From: an uncultured beta proteobacterium
Lineage (GTDB): Bacteria > Pseudomonadota > Gammaproteobacteria > Burkholderiales > Burkholderiaceae_C
Direction: 5' to 3'
Length of the DNA stretch: 45,341 bases
NCBI GenBank assembly: GCA_903828665.1
Contig: CAIKMZ010000097.1
Coordinates: forward strand, 1 to 45,341
The notes below the pieces were generated by a model, which worked only from the letters and a program-made list of their open reading frames with translations, had not been told where the DNA came from and did no database searches. This document shows, piece by piece, positions 30,526 through 40,435 of the stretch (position 1 is its first letter; the number at the start of each line of letters is the position of its first letter). Position numbers and translations under genes: made by a program.

Positions 30526-31239
30526 ATGAATATTCTTCTCAAGGTGACGGGGCTGAAGGTCGCTTACGGCGGTATCCAGGCGGTCAAAGGCGTTGACTTT
30601 GAAGTGCGCGAAGGTGAACTGGTGTCACTGATCGGCTCCAACGGCGCCGGCAAGACAACGACCATGAAAGCCATCACCGGCATCCTGCCGATGAACGACG
30701 GCGATATCGAGTACATGGGCAAGAGCATCCGCGGCCAGGGACCGTGGGACCTCGTCAGGCAGGGCCTTGCCATGGTGCCCGAAGGGCGCGGCGTCTTTGC
30801 CCGCATGTCGATCGTCGAGAACCTGCAGATGGGCGCCTACATCCGCAGCGACAAGGCCAACATCCTGGCCGACATCGACAAGGTCTTCACGATCTTCCCG
30901 CGTTTGAAAGAGCGGCGCGACCAGTTGGCGGGGACACTGTCAGGCGGCGAGCAGCAGATGCTGGCTATGGGGCGCGGTCTGATGAGCCGGCCCAAGGTGC
31001 TGCTGCTGGATGAACCGTCGATGGGCCTGTCACCGATCATGGTGGACAAGATCTTCGAAGTCGTGCGCGACGTCTCGGCGCAAGGCGTCACGGTGCTGCT
31101 GGTCGAGCAGAACGCGAGCCGCGCACTGGGCATCGCCGACCGCGGCTACGTCATGGATTCGGGCCTGGTCACCATGTCCGGTGACGCCAAGCAAATGCTC
31201 AGCGATCCCAAGGTGCGCGCCGCTTACCTGGGCGAGTAA
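30526..31239 (+). CDS. livF: Branched-chain amino acid ABC transporter ATPase LivF
   Basis: A 237-residue ATPase partner of LivG: Walker A GSNGAGKTT, AMVPEGRGVFARMSIVENL, signature LSGGEQQMLAMGRGLM, Walker B VLLLDEPSMGLS, and VEQNASRALGIADRGYV, all typical of LivF. AAGGAAAC precedes ATG 30526. It closes the operon and converges on the LysR gene, separated by a hairpin. Confidence 0.94.
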   Translation: MNILLKVTGLKVAYGGIQAVKGVDFEVREGELVSLIGSNGAGKTTTMKAITGILPMNDGDIEYMGKSIRGQGPWDLVRQGLAMVPEGRGVFARMSIVENLQMGAYIRSDKANILADIDKVFTIFPRLKERRDQLAGTLSGGEQQMLAMGRGLMSRPKVLLLDEPSMGLSPIMVDKIFEVVRDVSAQGVTVLLVEQNASRALGIADRGYVMDSGLVTMSGDAKQMLSDPKVRAAYLGE

Positions 31240-31246
31240 GGGACGC

Positions 31247-31270
31247 AGCCCCGACCGCCACGCCGGGGCT
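31247..31270. terminator. Hairpin between convergent livF and lysR-type gene
   Basis: AGCCCC (31247-31252) and GGGGCT (31265-31270) can pair around a 12-base loop, just after the livF stop and reaching the end of the LysR gene. There is no T run on either side, so intrinsic termination is uncertain; it could stop both transcripts with help from Rho. Confidence 0.4.
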
Positions 31271-32184
31271 CAAAGCGGCATGCTGGAGCCGGCGAACGCC
31301 GCCACCACGAAATCGACAAAGGTCCTGACCCGCGCTGCGTCCTGCAGCCGCTGCGGATAGACGGCATGGATGTCGGCAGGCGGCGTCTGCCAATTCCCCA
31401 GCACCTGTTGCAGGCGCCCGCTGCGCAGGTACTTGGCGATATCCCATTCGGCGCGCAGTAGGATGCCGTGGCCAGCCAGTGCCCAGTTGACGGCAATCTC
31501 GCCGTCGTTGGTGCTCAGATTGCCCCGGACCTTGACGACCTCGGTGCGTTTGCCCGCGCTCAGGCGCCAGGTGCCGTAAGCCTCGTCACCCTGGCGGATG
31601 CCGATGCAGTTGTGCTGCGTCAGGTCGTGGGGCAGCACCGGTGTGCCGTGGCGCTCCAGATAGGCTGGCGATGCGCAGAGCAGGCGCCGGTTCGAGGCAA
31701 TGCGCCGCGCAATCACGCGCGCGTCGGGCGGCTCGCCGAAGCGGATGCAGACATCGACGTTTTCCTCGGTCAGCGCCGGCGGGTTGACCGTTAGCTGCAG
31801 TTGCACTTGCACCTCGGGGTATCGGTTGACAAAATCGGAGATCACGGGCGCCATCTGGCTGCGCCCAAAGCCCAGGGTGGCATTCACGCGCAGCAGACCC
31901 TTGGGCGCCGTGACGGTGCTCGATACCAGCTGTTCCATGTCGTCAATGTCCGCCAGAATGCGCCGCGCATGCGCGAGATAGAGTTCGCCTTCGGCGGTCA
32001 GGCCGGTGCGTCGCGTCGTGCGCTGCAGCAGTCCGACGCCGAGTCGCGCTTCCATCTGCGACAGGCGCTTGCTGACGGCTGCAGTGCTGATGCCGAGTTC
32101 GCGGGCGGCGGCCGATAGGCTGCCGTGGCGCACCAGCAGGCTGAAGAAAGTCATTTCGGAAGGAGCGGATGTGGGCGTGGACAT
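31270..32184 (-). CDS. LysR-family transcriptional regulator
   Basis: A 304-residue LysR-type regulator. The N-terminal winged helix-turn-helix is clear (LSAAARELGISTAAVSKRLS, then LGVGLLQRTTRR); the rest is the periplasmic-binding-protein-like effector domain. The start is ATG 32184, and the reading frame that continues further upstream is not used. It is divergent from the tartrate/malate dehydrogenase gene 97 bases away, so it very likely controls that gene in response to its substrate (compare DmlR/TtdR type regulators). A perfect T-N11-A palindrome overlaps its own start codon (32182-32206), suggesting autorepression. Confidence 0.93.
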   Translation of the reverse strand: MSTPTSAPSEMTFFSLLVRHGSLSAAARELGISTAAVSKRLSQMEARLGVGLLQRTTRRTGLTAEGELYLAHARRILADIDDMEQLVSSTVTAPKGLLRVNATLGFGRSQMAPVISDFVNRYPEVQVQLQLTVNPPALTEENVDVCIRFGEPPDARVIARRIASNRRLLCASPAYLERHGTPVLPHDLTQHNCIGIRQGDEAYGTWRLSAGKRTEVVKVRGNLSTNDGEIAVNWALAGHGILLRAEWDIAKYLRSGRLQQVLGNWQTPPADIHAVYPQRLQDAARVRTFVDFVVAAFAGSSMPL

Positions 32185-32206
32185 TGTTGAATCATAGTTA
32201 ACAATG
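32182..32206. promoter_or_regulatory. LysR-type operator (CATTGTT-N11-AACAATG)
   Basis: A perfect 7-bp inverted repeat with an 11-base spacer, which is the T-N11-A architecture bound by LysR regulators. It covers the start codon of the LysR gene itself and sits about 75 bases from the start of the divergent dehydrogenase gene. A second weaker inverted repeat, AGTTGC-N8-GCAACT, lies at 32248-32267, nearer the dehydrogenase. Confidence 0.65.
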
Positions 32207-32280
32207 CTTTCACTGAGGCGTCGACCCTTGAATCGGACAATGCGTAGAGTTGCTCCCTGTTGCAACTTCCATTGAATCCC

Positions 32281-33348
32281 ATGAAGACCTACAAGATTGC
32301 CTGTATTCCGGGCGACGGCATTGGCAAGGAAGTCGTGCCGGCCGGTCAGACCGTGCTGGCGGCGCTGGCGGCCGCCAGCATGACGTTCAAATTCGATTTC
32401 GAGAACTTCGGCTGGGGCGGTGACTGGTACCGGGCGCACGGCGAGATGATGCCGGCTGACGGGCTCGACGCGCTGCGCGACAAGGACGCCATCCTGTTTG
32501 GTTCGGCCGGGGATCCGCATATTCCGGATCACGTCACGCTGTGGGGTTTGCGCCTCAAGATCTGCCAGGGTTTTGACCAGTACGCCAATGTGCGTCCGAC
32601 GCGCATCCTGCCCGGCATCGACGCGCCGCTCAAGCGTTGTCGGCCGCAGGATCTGGACTGGGTGATCGTGCGTGAAAACTCCGAGGGCGAATACGCCGGT
32701 GTCGGCGGCCGCGTGCACCAGGGTCAACCGATAGAGGCTGCGACCGACGTGTCGATGATGACGCGCGCGGGCGTCGAACGCATCATGCGCTACGCCTTTC
32801 GCCTGGCGCAGACGCGTCCGCGCAAACTCTTGACCGTGGTGACCAAGTCCAATGCCCAGCGCCACGCGATGGTGATGTGGGACGAGATTGCGCTGCAGAT
32901 TTCCCGGGAGTTCCCCGACGTGAAATGGGACAAGGAACTGGTGGACGCCGCCACGGCGCGCATGGTGAACCGTCCGGCCACGCTCGACACCCTGGTGGCG
33001 ACCAACCTGCACGCCGATATCCTGAGCGACCTGGCGGCCGCGCTGGCGGGCAGTCTGGGCATTGCCCCGACCGGCAACATCGACCCGGAGCGGCGCTATC
33101 CAAGCATGTTTGAGCCGATTCATGGTTCCGCCTTCGACATCATGGGCCAAGGGCTGGCCAACCCGGTTGGAACGTTCTGGAGCTGTGTCATGTTGTTGGA
33201 GCACCTGGGTGAGCCGCAGGCGGCGCGCACTCTGATGGCGGCCATCGAGCAGGTCACCGCCGACCCGGCGCTGCACACGCGCGATCTGGGCGGCAACGCG
33301 AAAACGGCCGATGTGACCGCCGCCATGTGCGCGCGCATCGCCGGCTGA
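32281..33348 (+). CDS. Tartrate dehydrogenase / D-malate dehydrogenase (decarboxylating)
   Basis: A 355-residue beta-decarboxylating dehydrogenase of the IPMDH/TDH/DmlA group. It starts at ATG 32281 with MKTYKIACIPGDGIGKEVVP. The catalytic and metal-binding segments are VRENSEGEYAGVGGR, the Lys in VTKSNAQRHAMVMWDE, and the Asp residues in VATNLHADILSDLAAALAG; FEPIHGSAFDIMG binds NAD. WGLRLKICQGFDQYANVRP and the YAGVGGR sequence favour tartrate/D-malate over 3-isopropylmalate as substrate. It would oxidise D-malate or tartrate (to pyruvate, oxaloglycolate or glycerate). A LysR regulator is divergent, and a TctC binding protein follows 38 bases downstream. Confidence 0.88.
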   Translation: MKTYKIACIPGDGIGKEVVPAGQTVLAALAAASMTFKFDFENFGWGGDWYRAHGEMMPADGLDALRDKDAILFGSAGDPHIPDHVTLWGLRLKICQGFDQYANVRPTRILPGIDAPLKRCRPQDLDWVIVRENSEGEYAGVGGRVHQGQPIEAATDVSMMTRAGVERIMRYAFRLAQTRPRKLLTVVTKSNAQRHAMVMWDEIALQISREFPDVKWDKELVDAATARMVNRPATLDTLVATNLHADILSDLAAALAGSLGIAPTGNIDPERRYPSMFEPIHGSAFDIMGQGLANPVGTFWSCVMLLEHLGEPQAARTLMAAIEQVTADPALHTRDLGGNAKTADVTAAMCARIAG

Positions 33349-33386
33349 CACCAACCGAAAACAAGTTCGATAACAGGAGACAAACC

Positions 33387-34358
33387 ATGAAGAAACTGCT
33401 TTTGATGTGCGGTCTGGCGCTGTTGGCGTCGATGGCGCTGGCGCAGGCCGGTGCTTCCGGACCGAAGCTCACATGCCCCGAAAGGAACCTAATGTACTGG
33501 CAGGCCTTTTCACCGGGCGGTGAATCCGACCTGGCGGCGCGGCACCAGCAAATGCTGCTCAAGAAAAAGTGTCCGGCCACCGACATCATCGTCCAGTACA
33601 AGGCAGGTGCCGGCGGCGGCTTGATGTGGAGCCAGATGAATCAGTTGCCGGGTGACGGTCTCAATGTGGTCGGCATCAATTTGCCTCACATCGTGTTCCA
33701 GCCGCTTGAGGGCCAGGTTCAGTACAAGACGCAGGACATCACGCCGGTATTCTGGTTTCACTACACGCCCGATATTCTGGTGGTGGCGGAGCAAAGCCCG
33801 ATCAAGACCTTTGCCGATTTCCTGAGAGCAGCCAAGGCCGAGCCCGGCAAGGTGAGTCTGGGCGGCTCCGGGCTGAACTCGGCCAACCACGCGGCCCATG
33901 AGAGACTGGATGCCGCCTTTGGCATCAAGACCAATTACATCCCGTACAAGGGCACCGGCGACATGGCCACGGCCGTGCTCGGCTCGCAGGTGGATGGTGC
34001 GATCACCTATTCGCCATTCGCCATCAACAACCGGGGCAGGGTACGTCCGCTGGCGATTGCGATGGAGAAGCGCCATCCGCTGCTGCCCGACGTGCCCACG
34101 TTCCGGGAACTCGGCGTCGACTGGGTTGACGGGGCCTACCGTGGCATCGGAGTACCCAAGTCCACATCGGCCGCCGCAGCCCGGCGCCTGTCCGACATGT
34201 GGTCGGTCATCAACAACGAACCGGAGATGAAGGAACTGGCCGCCAAGAGCGGCTTTGAGCTGATCAACATCGGGCTCGATCAGATGGACAGCTTCATGAA
34301 GGAGAAGGTGCGGCTCTACACCGATGGTGCGCAACGCCTCGGGCTGGGCAAGAAATAG
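33387..34358 (+). CDS. Tripartite tricarboxylate transporter binding protein (TctC/Bug family)
   Basis: A 323-residue exported binding protein; signal peptide residues 1 to about 20 (MKKLLLMCGLALLASMALAQ). The Bug fold shows FSPGGESDLAAR at the first ligand loop, VQYKAGAGGGLMWSQM, SLGGSGLNSANHAAHERL and IPYKGTGDMATAVLGSQVDG. AGGAGA precedes ATG 33387. Bug proteins bind carboxylates; next to the tartrate/D-malate dehydrogenase this one likely binds a C4 dicarboxylate. No tctAB membrane genes are in the window, as is usual for the many orphan Bug genes of Burkholderiales. Confidence 0.9.
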   Translation: MKKLLLMCGLALLASMALAQAGASGPKLTCPERNLMYWQAFSPGGESDLAARHQQMLLKKKCPATDIIVQYKAGAGGGLMWSQMNQLPGDGLNVVGINLPHIVFQPLEGQVQYKTQDITPVFWFHYTPDILVVAEQSPIKTFADFLRAAKAEPGKVSLGGSGLNSANHAAHERLDAAFGIKTNYIPYKGTGDMATAVLGSQVDGAITYSPFAINNRGRVRPLAIAMEKRHPLLPDVPTFRELGVDWVDGAYRGIGVPKSTSAAAARRLSDMWSVINNEPEMKELAAKSGFELINIGLDQMDSFMKEKVRLYTDGAQRLGLGKK

Positions 34359-34360
34359 TT

Positions 34361-34384
34361 CTGTGCCGGGCCGCCTGGGCACAG
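34361..34384 (+). terminator. Stem-loop directly after the TctC gene
   Basis: CTGTGCC (34361-34367) pairs perfectly with GGCACAG (34378-34384) around a GC-rich 10-base loop, two bases after the stop codon. There is no U tract, so it may work as a Rho-assisted end or protect the 3' end of the transcript. Confidence 0.4.
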
Positions 34385-34459
34385 GGGCTGGTCCGGCTGT
34401 CACCCATGTCAATGATTGCCACACTGCGCGCGTGTTCTGAGCGTTTTAGTCAAGATAGT

Positions 34460-34473
34460 TTGATTTTGCTCAA
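34460..34473. promoter_or_regulatory. FNR/CRP-type half-palindrome upstream of the Crp-family gene
   Basis: TTGAT-TTTG-CTCAA matches the FNR/Anr/Dnr consensus TTGAT-N4-ATCAA with one mismatch. It lies about 40 bases before the ATG of a Crp/Fnr-family gene, so autoregulation or control by another FNR-like protein is likely. Inferred from sequence likeness only. Confidence 0.5.
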
Positions 34474-34508
34474 GGTGACGAGCATGCAAGCACGGCAAAG
34501 TCTGCCCC

Positions 34509-35132
34509 ATGCTACTTGCTGAAACTGTTGACCACGTCGCCGAATGCCGGGTCGAGGCGCGTGGTGCGCGTTTGCTGAGCCGCACCGTGGCCTCGCCGTG
34601 GGTCAGTTACCTGGAGTCAGGCCGTGTGGCGCTGGGCGTCATGGAGGCGGCCGTCATGGAGCACCAACTGGGCGTGGTTGAAGGCCCGTGCTGGCTGGAA
34701 GCTTCTTCGGCCGTGCTTGACATGCCGCATGCCGTGGATGCCGTCGCCGAAACCGAGGTCGTCCTGCGTCGCGTGCCGCTGGCCGAGTTCCGTCGCGCGA
34801 TTGCCGATATGCCGGAGTCGGCGCGGGCCGTATTGCACGACGTGGCGCTGGCGCATCGCCATCAGTCCGAGTTTGCCGTAAGCCGCCTAGCCAAGGATGC
34901 CGAGGCGCGCTGCGCCGAGTGGCTGTTGCGCCATGCCCAGACCGGCGACCGCGGCACGATGGCCGTGACCCTGCAGCAGCGCAAACGCACGATTGCAGCA
35001 CAGCTCGGCATTGCGCCCGAAACCCTCTCCCGCGTGCTGCGCCACTTGCGCGAACGCAGCCTGATCAGCGGCTCCGGCCGACTGCTCAACGTGGTCGATC
35101 CCGGCGGACTGCGCACGCTCGCCGGCATCTGA
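34509..35132 (+). CDS. Crp/Fnr-family transcriptional regulator
   Basis: A 207-residue regulator. The C-terminal winged helix-turn-helix is clear: VTLQQRKRTIAAQLGIAPET then LSRVLRHLRERSLI, about residues 150-190. The N-terminal cyclic-nucleotide-like barrel is recognisable but short. The FNR cysteine cluster is absent, so it is not an oxygen-sensing iron-sulfur FNR; it may sense NO, haem or another signal as Dnr-like proteins do. The start at ATG 34509 has a weak ribosome site. It converges on the lpd gene with only 13 bases between stops, and an FNR-like box precedes it. Confidence 0.87.
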   Translation: MLLAETVDHVAECRVEARGARLLSRTVASPWVSYLESGRVALGVMEAAVMEHQLGVVEGPCWLEASSAVLDMPHAVDAVAETEVVLRRVPLAEFRRAIADMPESARAVLHDVALAHRHQSEFAVSRLAKDAEARCAEWLLRHAQTGDRGTMAVTLQQRKRTIAAQLGIAPETLSRVLRHLRERSLISGSGRLLNVVDPGGLRTLAGI

Positions 35133-35145
35133 GCTTCAAGTTCTT

Positions 35146-36546
35146 CTAGATATGCAGGGCGTGCCCGAGGGCGCGTAGCGCCGCTTCCTGCACGGCTTCG
35201 CCCAGCGTCGGGTGCGCATGGATGGTGCCTGCCACATCCTCCAGACAAGCGCCCATTTCCAGCGAGTGCGAGAACGCCGTGCTCAGTTCCGAGACACCGA
35301 CACCGACCGCCTGCCACCCGACAATCACGTGGTTGTCGCGCCGCGCCACCACGCGCACAAAGCCATCACCGGCCTCCAGCGTCATGGCGCGTCCGTTGGC
35401 CGCGAACGGGAAACTGGCCTCGATGCAGTCGAGCCCGGCCTGTGCGGCCTGTTGTGGTGTCAACCCCGCCACCACGACTTCAGGGTCGGTGAAGCAGACG
35501 GCGGCAATCGCGGCGGGCGCAAAGCGGCGCCGTTTGCCGGCGATGATCTCGGCCACCATCTCGCCCTGCGCCATGGCGCGGTGCGCGAGCATCGGCTCGC
35601 CGCTGATGTCGCCGATCGCCCAGACATTGCGCATGGAGGTGCGGCACTGGTCGTCGATCTTCACGGCGCGACCGTTCATGTCGAGCATCAGGCCTTCCAG
35701 ACCGAAGCCCTGTGTGCGCGGTATGCGGCCAATTGCGACCAGCACCTGATCTGCCGGCAATTCCGAGGTCTCGCCTTTGGCATCGATGACTTGCACGGCG
35801 TCGCCGGCGGCATTGAGCCCCTGCACCCGGCAGCCGAGTTGAACCTGCACGCCAAGCTTGCGCAACGAGGTCGCGACCGGTTTGACCAGTTCCTCGTCGT
35901 AGACCGGCAGGATGCGGTCCAGCGCCTCGACCACCTTGACCTCGGCGCCGAGCTTGCGGTAGACCGTGCCGAGTTCGAGACCGATGTAGCCGGCGCCGAC
36001 CACGACCAGGCGCTTTGGCAGTTCAGCCGGGGACAGGGCTTGCGTCGACGAGATGACGCGTCCGCCAAAGGGCAGTCCCGGCAACGCGACTTCGCTGGAG
36101 CCGGTGGCCAGCAGCAGGTGTTCGCAGGCGATGCGCAACGGCGCGGCGGCGTCGGCGCTCTGCACCTCGACCGTCTTGCCGTCGAGCACGCGCGCCCAGC
36201 CCTTCATGACGGTGACGCCGTTCTTCTTGAGCAGCGCCGCCACGCCCTGCGTGAGGCGCCGCACGATGCCGTCTTTCCAGCGCACGGTCTGCGCCAGGTC
36301 GATGCGCGGTGCCTCGACCTGGATGCCCAGCGGCGACTGCCCGGTGTAATGGCAGACCTTGTGAAAGGCTTCGCCGGCATGAATCAGCGCCTTGGATGGA
36401 ATGCAGCCGATGTTCAGGCAGGTGCCGCCCAGACGCTCGCCTTCGACCAGCGTGGTGGCGATGCCGAGCTGCGCGGCGCGGATGGCGGCCACGTAGCCGC
36501 CGGGGCCGCCGCCAATGATCAGCAGCGTCGTGTGTTGGGTCTCCAT
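35146..36546 (-). CDS. lpd: Dihydrolipoamide dehydrogenase (E3) of the branched-chain 2-oxoacid dehydrogenase complex
   Basis: A 466-residue FAD enzyme that reoxidises the lipoyl groups of E2 with NAD+. It has the FAD-binding [19 protein letters not shown], the redox disulfide in [17 protein letters not shown], the NAD site [32 protein letters not shown], and the catalytic His-Glu dyad in [15 protein letters not shown] at the C-terminus. It is the last gene of the minus-strand bkd operon and starts three bases after the E2 stop. Confidence 0.94.
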   Translation of the reverse strand: METQHTTLLIIGGGPGGYVAAIRAAQLGIATTLVEGERLGGTCLNIGCIPSKALIHAGEAFHKVCHYTGQSPLGIQVEAPRIDLAQTVRWKDGIVRRLTQGVAALLKKNGVTVMKGWARVLDGKTVEVQSADAAAPLRIACEHLLLATGSSEVALPGLPFGGRVISSTQALSPAELPKRLVVVGAGYIGLELGTVYRKLGAEVKVVEALDRILPVYDEELVKPVATSLRKLGVQVQLGCRVQGLNAAGDAVQVIDAKGETSELPADQVLVAIGRIPRTQGFGLEGLMLDMNGRAVKIDDQCRTSMRNVWAIGDISGEPMLAHRAMAQGEMVAEIIAGKRRRFAPAAIAAVCFTDPEVVVAGLTPQQAAQAGLDCIEASFPFAANGRAMTLEAGDGFVRVVARRDNHVIVGWQAVGVGVSELSTAFSHSLEMGACLEDVAGTIHAHPTLGEAVQEAALRALGHALHI

Positions 36547-36549
36547 CGA

Positions 36550-37860
36550 TTACTCCACGAACAGGGTGGCCGGGCACTCGAGGTAGCCACGCAGCAATTG
36601 AACAAACTCGGCGCCGTGCATGCCGTCGACCACGCGGTGGTCGAACGAGGAAGACAGATTCATCATCAGCCGCGCCACCACCGCGCCGTTGCGGATCATG
36701 GGCCGCTCGACCATGCGGTTGACGCCGACAATGGCGACCTCCGGGTGGTTGATCACCGGCGTGCTCACGATGCCGCCGAGCGCCCCGAGGCTCGTGATCG
36801 TGATGGTCGAGCCGGTCAGCTCCTCGCGCGTGGCCTTGCCGCTTCGCGCCGCTTCGCTCAGGCGCAGCACTTCGGCGGCGCAGTCCCACAGGTCGCGCGT
36901 CTCGGCGTGGCGCATGACCGGCACCATGAGGCCGCCCTCGGTCTGCGTCGCCATCCCCAGGTGCACGGCATCGAAGCGCGTGACGACTGCGGCATCATCG
37001 TCGTAGCGCGCGTTGGCCTGCGGGAATTCGCGCACCGCCAGCACGACGGCGCGTACCAGGAAGGGCAGCATGGTCAGCCGGCCGCGCTCCTTGCCGTACT
37101 TGGCATTCAGGCGCGCGCGCAGCGCTTCCAGCTCGGTCACGTCGATTTCCTCGACGTAGGTGAAGTGCGGGATGCGGCGCTTGGCCTCCTGCATCTTCTG
37201 CGCGATCTTGCGCCGCAGGCCGATCACCGGAATCACTTCTTCGGCGCTGCGCTGCGCGTACCGCTGGTCGGCCTGCGCCGCGCTGCCGGCCTGTCCGACC
37301 CGGCTCGCATAGGCATCGAGGTCTTGTTGCGTGATGCGCCCGGCCATGCCGGTGCCGGGAACAAACTGCAGTTCAATGCCGAGGTCCCAGGCGCGTCGGC
37401 GCACCGCCGGCGAGGCGATCGGCTTCTCGCCGCTCGGGCGCAGATGGGCTGCGACGGGCGCTGCGGCGCTTGGGCGCGCCGGCGCTGCAATGGCTGCGGC
37501 GACCGGGGCGACCTTGGCAGGCGCTGCTGCGGCAACAGGCGGCTCGACGACCACGGCCGGCTTGGCTGGCGCAGCCGCGGCACATGCTGCCGCCGGCTTG
37601 TCGGCCGGCGTCCCCGCACCGTCGACCTCAATGTGAATGACCGGCGAGCCGACGGCCATCACCTGGCCCACTGCGCCACCGAGGGCGAGCACCTTGCCTG
37701 CCACCGGAGAGGGGATCTCGACCGTGGCCTTGTCGGTCATGACATCGGCCAGGATCTGGTCTTCGCTGATCAGGTCGCCGACCTTCACATGCCAGGCCAC
37801 CAGTTCGACTTCTGCAATGCCTTCGCCGATGTCCGGCATCTTGATTATGTGTACGCCCAT
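36550..37860 (-). CDS. bkdB: Dihydrolipoyl acyltransferase (E2) of the branched-chain 2-oxoacid dehydrogenase complex
   Basis: A 436-residue E2 core protein. The N-terminal lipoyl domain carries the lipoyl lysine in MTDKATVEI (K44). An Ala/Pro-rich linker (about 85-150) and the E3-binding domain (ASPAVRRRAWDLGIELQ, GRITQQDLDAY) follow. The C-terminal acyltransferase domain has the catalytic SSSFDHRVVDG. The E1beta stop overlaps its start; of two adjacent ATGs (37863, 37860) the second has better spacing from GGAGG. It transfers branched acyl groups to CoA. Confidence 0.92.
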   Translation of the reverse strand: MGVHIIKMPDIGEGIAEVELVAWHVKVGDLISEDQILADVMTDKATVEIPSPVAGKVLALGGAVGQVMAVGSPVIHIEVDGAGTPADKPAAACAAAAPAKPAVVVEPPVAAAAPAKVAPVAAAIAAPARPSAAAPVAAHLRPSGEKPIASPAVRRRAWDLGIELQFVPGTGMAGRITQQDLDAYASRVGQAGSAAQADQRYAQRSAEEVIPVIGLRRKIAQKMQEAKRRIPHFTYVEEIDVTELEALRARLNAKYGKERGRLTMLPFLVRAVVLAVREFPQANARYDDDAAVVTRFDAVHLGMATQTEGGLMVPVMRHAETRDLWDCAAEVLRLSEAARSGKATREELTGSTITITSLGALGGIVSTPVINHPEVAIVGVNRMVERPMIRNGAVVARLMMNLSSSFDHRVVDGMHGAEFVQLLRGYLECPATLFVE

Positions 37861-38897
37861 CATGCCTCCATCGTGCGTTTGAGTGCCACTGCCACGCGGG
37901 CCGGACCGGGGAAGTAGGCCCACTCCTGCGCATGCGGGTAGGGCGTGTCCCAGCCGGTGACGCGCTCGATCGGCGCCTCCAGGTGGTAGAAGCAATGCTC
38001 CTGGATCAGCGAGATCAGCTCGGCGCCGAAGCCGCTGGTGCGCGTGGCTTCGTGCAGCACGACGCAGCGGCCGGTCTTCTTGACCGAGGCGACGATGGTC
38101 TCGAGGTCGAGCGGCCAGATCGAGCGCAGGTCGATGATCTCGGCGTCGATGCCGCTCTCGTTGGCTGCCGCTTCGGCGACGAAGACCATGGTTCCGTAGG
38201 TGATCACCGTGATTGCCTTGCCGGGGCGGAATACCGCTGCATTGTCAAGCGGCACCGTGTAATAGCCCTCGGGCACGGCGCCCATCGGGTGCTTGGACCA
38301 GGGCACGACGGGTTTGTCATGGTGGCCGTCGAACGGGCCGTTGTAGAGGCGTTTGGGTTCGAGGAAGATGACCGGGTCGTCGTTCTCGATCGAGGCGATC
38401 AGCAGGCCCTTGGCGTCGTAGGGGTTGGACGGCATTACGGTGCGCAGGCCGCAAACCTGCGTAAACATGGCCTCCGGACTCTGGCTGTGCGTTTGGCCGC
38501 CGTAGATGCCGCCGCCGCAGGGCATGCGGATCGTGATCGGTGCCGTGAAGTCGGCGGCCGAGCGGTAGCGCAGGCGCGCCGCCTCCGAGATGATCTGGTC
38601 GCTGGCCGGGTAGACGTAGTCGGCGAACTGGATCTCGACGACCGGGCGCAATCCGTAGGCGCCCATGCCGACGGCCGTGCCGACGATGCCGCCCTCCGAG
38701 ATCGGCGCGTCAAACACGCGCGAGGTGCCGTACTTCTTCTGCAGGCCTTCGGTGCATCGGAAGACGCCGCCGAAGTAGCCGACGTCCTGGCCGTAGACGA
38801 CGACGTTGTCGTCGCGCTCCAGCATCACGTCCATCGCCGAGCGCAGCGCCTGGATCATGGTCATTGGGATGGACTTCATGTTGTTCTCTTTGCCCAT
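37860..38897 (-). CDS. bkdA2: Branched-chain 2-oxoacid dehydrogenase E1 beta subunit
   Basis: A 345-residue E1 beta subunit: MTMIQALRSAMDVMLERDDN, VVYGQDVGYFGGVFRCTEGL, FDAPISEGGIVGTAVGMG, AYGLRPVVEIQFADYVYPA and the C-terminal TGRCVVLHEATRTSGFGAEL. It forms the alpha2beta2 decarboxylase with the product of the gene upstream. ATG 38897 has GGGGA about seven bases upstream; the gene starts immediately after the E1 alpha stop and ends overlapping the E2 start. Confidence 0.93.
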   Translation of the reverse strand: MGKENNMKSIPMTMIQALRSAMDVMLERDDNVVVYGQDVGYFGGVFRCTEGLQKKYGTSRVFDAPISEGGIVGTAVGMGAYGLRPVVEIQFADYVYPASDQIISEAARLRYRSAADFTAPITIRMPCGGGIYGGQTHSQSPEAMFTQVCGLRTVMPSNPYDAKGLLIASIENDDPVIFLEPKRLYNGPFDGHHDKPVVPWSKHPMGAVPEGYYTVPLDNAAVFRPGKAITVITYGTMVFVAEAAANESGIDAEIIDLRSIWPLDLETIVASVKKTGRCVVLHEATRTSGFGAELISLIQEHCFYHLEAPIERVTGWDTPYPHAQEWAYFPGPARVAVALKRTMEA

Positions 38898-38898
38898 G

Positions 38899-40167
<1,269 letters not shown>

Positions 40168-40435
40168 TCAGATTCTTCGGGCTCGGCGCAATGCGTGACG
40201 GGTAGCCCCGCATTGACCGGACAATGCAGCAGGGGCAACGGGATCACCGCATTCCTTGCGCGCGCTGCCGAGCATAACGGATTTTGTCGGGAAAGTTGAA
40301 CGGCGAGGTCCTTGCATGGCCGGTGCAGGCTTGCTTTTGGGCTAGCATTGGGCATCAGGGAATTCTTCTGGCATCAACATTGCATCGGTTGATCACGGTT
40401 CCCCCGCTTAACTCCAGAACCCATTCATCAGCAGC

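Noticed and set aside
32248..32267. AGTTGC-N8-GCAACT as a main operator
   Set aside because: Spacing does not fit the T-N11-A rule; mentioned only as secondary.
32185..33354. Upstream extension of the LysR frame to 694 codons
   Set aside because: The extension is antisense to the tartrate/malate dehydrogenase; LysR proteins begin at the helix-turn-helix.
35212..37917. 901-codon plus-strand open frame opposite lpd and E2
   Set aside because: Antisense to conserved enzymes with catalytic motifs; composition typical of a shadow frame.
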